NCBI GenBank assembly: GCA_030643125.1
Contig: DAOWML010000154.1
Coordinates: 1 to 6,011 of the forward strand
DNA length: 6,011 nucleotides
Reading direction: 5' to 3'
Source: Bacteroidales bacterium
GTDB taxonomy: Bacteria > Bacteroidota > Bacteroidia > Bacteroidales > UBA12077
This document shows positions 5,420 through 6,011 of the stretch, in pieces. Numbering within the stretch: the stretch's first letter is position 1; each line of letters starts with the position of its first letter. The notes under the pieces are model-generated. The model was not told where the DNA came from and did no database searches. It saw only the letters and a program-made list of their open reading frames with translations. The position numbers were made by a program, and so were the translations under genes.

Positions 5420-5449
5420 TAGTATCTATGCAATAGTTTATTACATTTG
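5419..5449 (+). promoter_or_regulatory. tsaC promoter abutting the MITE right end
   Basis: TACATTTG at 5442-5449 matches TAnnTTTG exactly and lies 27 bases before the ATG. At 19 nt upstream is TTAG (5419-5422), three of four bases of the -33 TTTG. It is made of the last base of the element and its target duplication. Transcription would start near 5455. The -33 match is modest, so the exact upstream contact is uncertain. Confidence 0.6.
5420..5424. repeat. right target-site duplication (TAGTA)
   Basis: Exact copy of the TAGTA at 5154-5158, immediately outside the right inverted repeat of the MITE-like element. Confidence 0.7.
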
Positions 5450-5476
5450 CATCTGATTTTTGAATAAAGAAAATAA

Positions 5477-6011
5477 ATGTTATTACAAATTCATCCTGAT
5501 AATCCGAACCCTCGTGAGATTACAATGGCCATTGAAGCATTGCAGAATAATGGATTAATTATTTATCCTACTGATACCGTTTATGGATTAGCCTGGGATA
5601 TTAATAGTCCTAAAGCATTTGATAAAATTGTTAGGATAAAGGGAAAAAATGCCTTAAAAGAAAATTTTTCGATGGTTTGTAATGATATTAGCCAGGTATC
5701 ACAATTTACACTACATATAAACAACCCAACATTTAAACTTTTAAAACACAACCTGCCCGGGCCATTTACTTTTATTTTAAATGCGAATAATAACGTTCCC
5801 CGATTTTATAAATCAAAGAAAAAAACTGTTGGGATTCGGATTCCTGATAATAATATAGCAATTGAAATTGTAAACAACCTAGGGCATCCGATTATGACAA
5901 CTTCTTTACATGATGAAGATGAAATTTTGGATTACATGACTGATCCTGAGTTGATACATGAGAAGTATGAGCATTTAGTTGATTATGTTATTGATGGAGG
6001 ATATGGTAACA
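5477..6011 (+). CDS. tsaC: L-threonylcarbamoyladenylate synthase (YrdC/Sua5), 3' end outside window
   Basis: The frame is open from the ATG at 5477 to the window edge and gives 178 residues; the family in Bacteroidota is usually about 190-205, so only the C-terminus is missing. The enzyme makes threonylcarbamoyl-AMP from threonine, bicarbonate and ATP, the first step of t6A formation at position 37 of ANN-decoding tRNAs. Family landmarks in order are IIYPTDTVYGLAWD (28-41), the basic IVRIKGKN (51-58) that holds ATP and bicarbonate, ENFSMVCNDIS (62-72), LPGPFTFIL (93-101), VGIRIPDN (118-125), MTTSLH (140-145) and VIDGGYGN at the edge. No Sua5 C-terminal domain can be assessed. It has its own promoter at 5419-5449 and is separated from tal by a terminator and the MITE-like element. 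Confidence 0.92.
   Translation, partial: MLLQIHPDNPNPREITMAIEALQNNGLIIYPTDTVYGLAWDINSPKAFDKIVRIKGKNALKENFSMVCNDISQVSQFTLHINNPTFKLLKHNLPGPFTFILNANNNVPRFYKSKKKTVGIRIPDNNIAIEIVNNLGHPIMTTSLHDEDEILDYMTDPELIHEKYEHLVDYVIDGGYGN

Overview
The window is AT-rich DNA that most probably comes from the phylum Bacteroidota. Three things point there. It has a DUF4199 membrane protein, a family largely confined to that phylum. It has near-consensus Bacteroidota promoters (TTTG, about 19 nt, TAnnTTTG), clearest in front of the SRP RNA. Its small SRP RNA, TsaC and transaldolase are also of the type expected there. A marine or anaerobic Bacteroidales/Marinilabiliales-like host would fit, but the genus cannot be read from this sequence.

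Layout. Positions 1-189 hold the 3' end of a probable NUDIX hydrolase, followed one base later by a membrane-anchored family 2 glycosyltransferase (191-1183, +). A second family 2 glycosyltransferase of the DPM1/GtrB/ArnC type (1322-2266, -) converges on it. Between them lies a 75-bp REP/BIME-like double palindrome. Upstream of the minus-strand glycosyltransferase is a cluster of five short hairpins (2349-2443), then the DUF4199 gene (2472-3017, -). Next, divergently transcribed, is the small SRP RNA gene ffs (about 3121-3222, +). A two-gene unit follows: a stand-alone IS630-type helix-turn-helix protein (3405-3839) overlapping by ATGA a circularly permuted YpsA/SLOG-family protein (3836-4297). 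Then come a TalC-type transaldolase (4404-5060) with a clean terminator, a 261-bp MITE-like element (5159-5419) with 17-bp inverted repeats and a TAGTA target duplication, and the 5' part of a threonylcarbamoyl-AMP synthase gene (5477-6011), which runs off the window.

How the parts relate. Most of the window is housekeeping: surface or lipid-linked glycan synthesis, protein targeting, the pentose phosphate pathway and tRNA t6A modification. The accessory parts are the three repeat elements and the HTH-SLOG pair. That pair is the best candidate for an undescribed system: a transposase-derived DNA-binding domain without its nuclease, translationally coupled to a predicted nucleotide-ligand-binding SLOG protein, behind a leader dense in inverted repeats. 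The MITE-like element is also notable because its right end and target duplication sit at the -33 position of the tsaC promoter.
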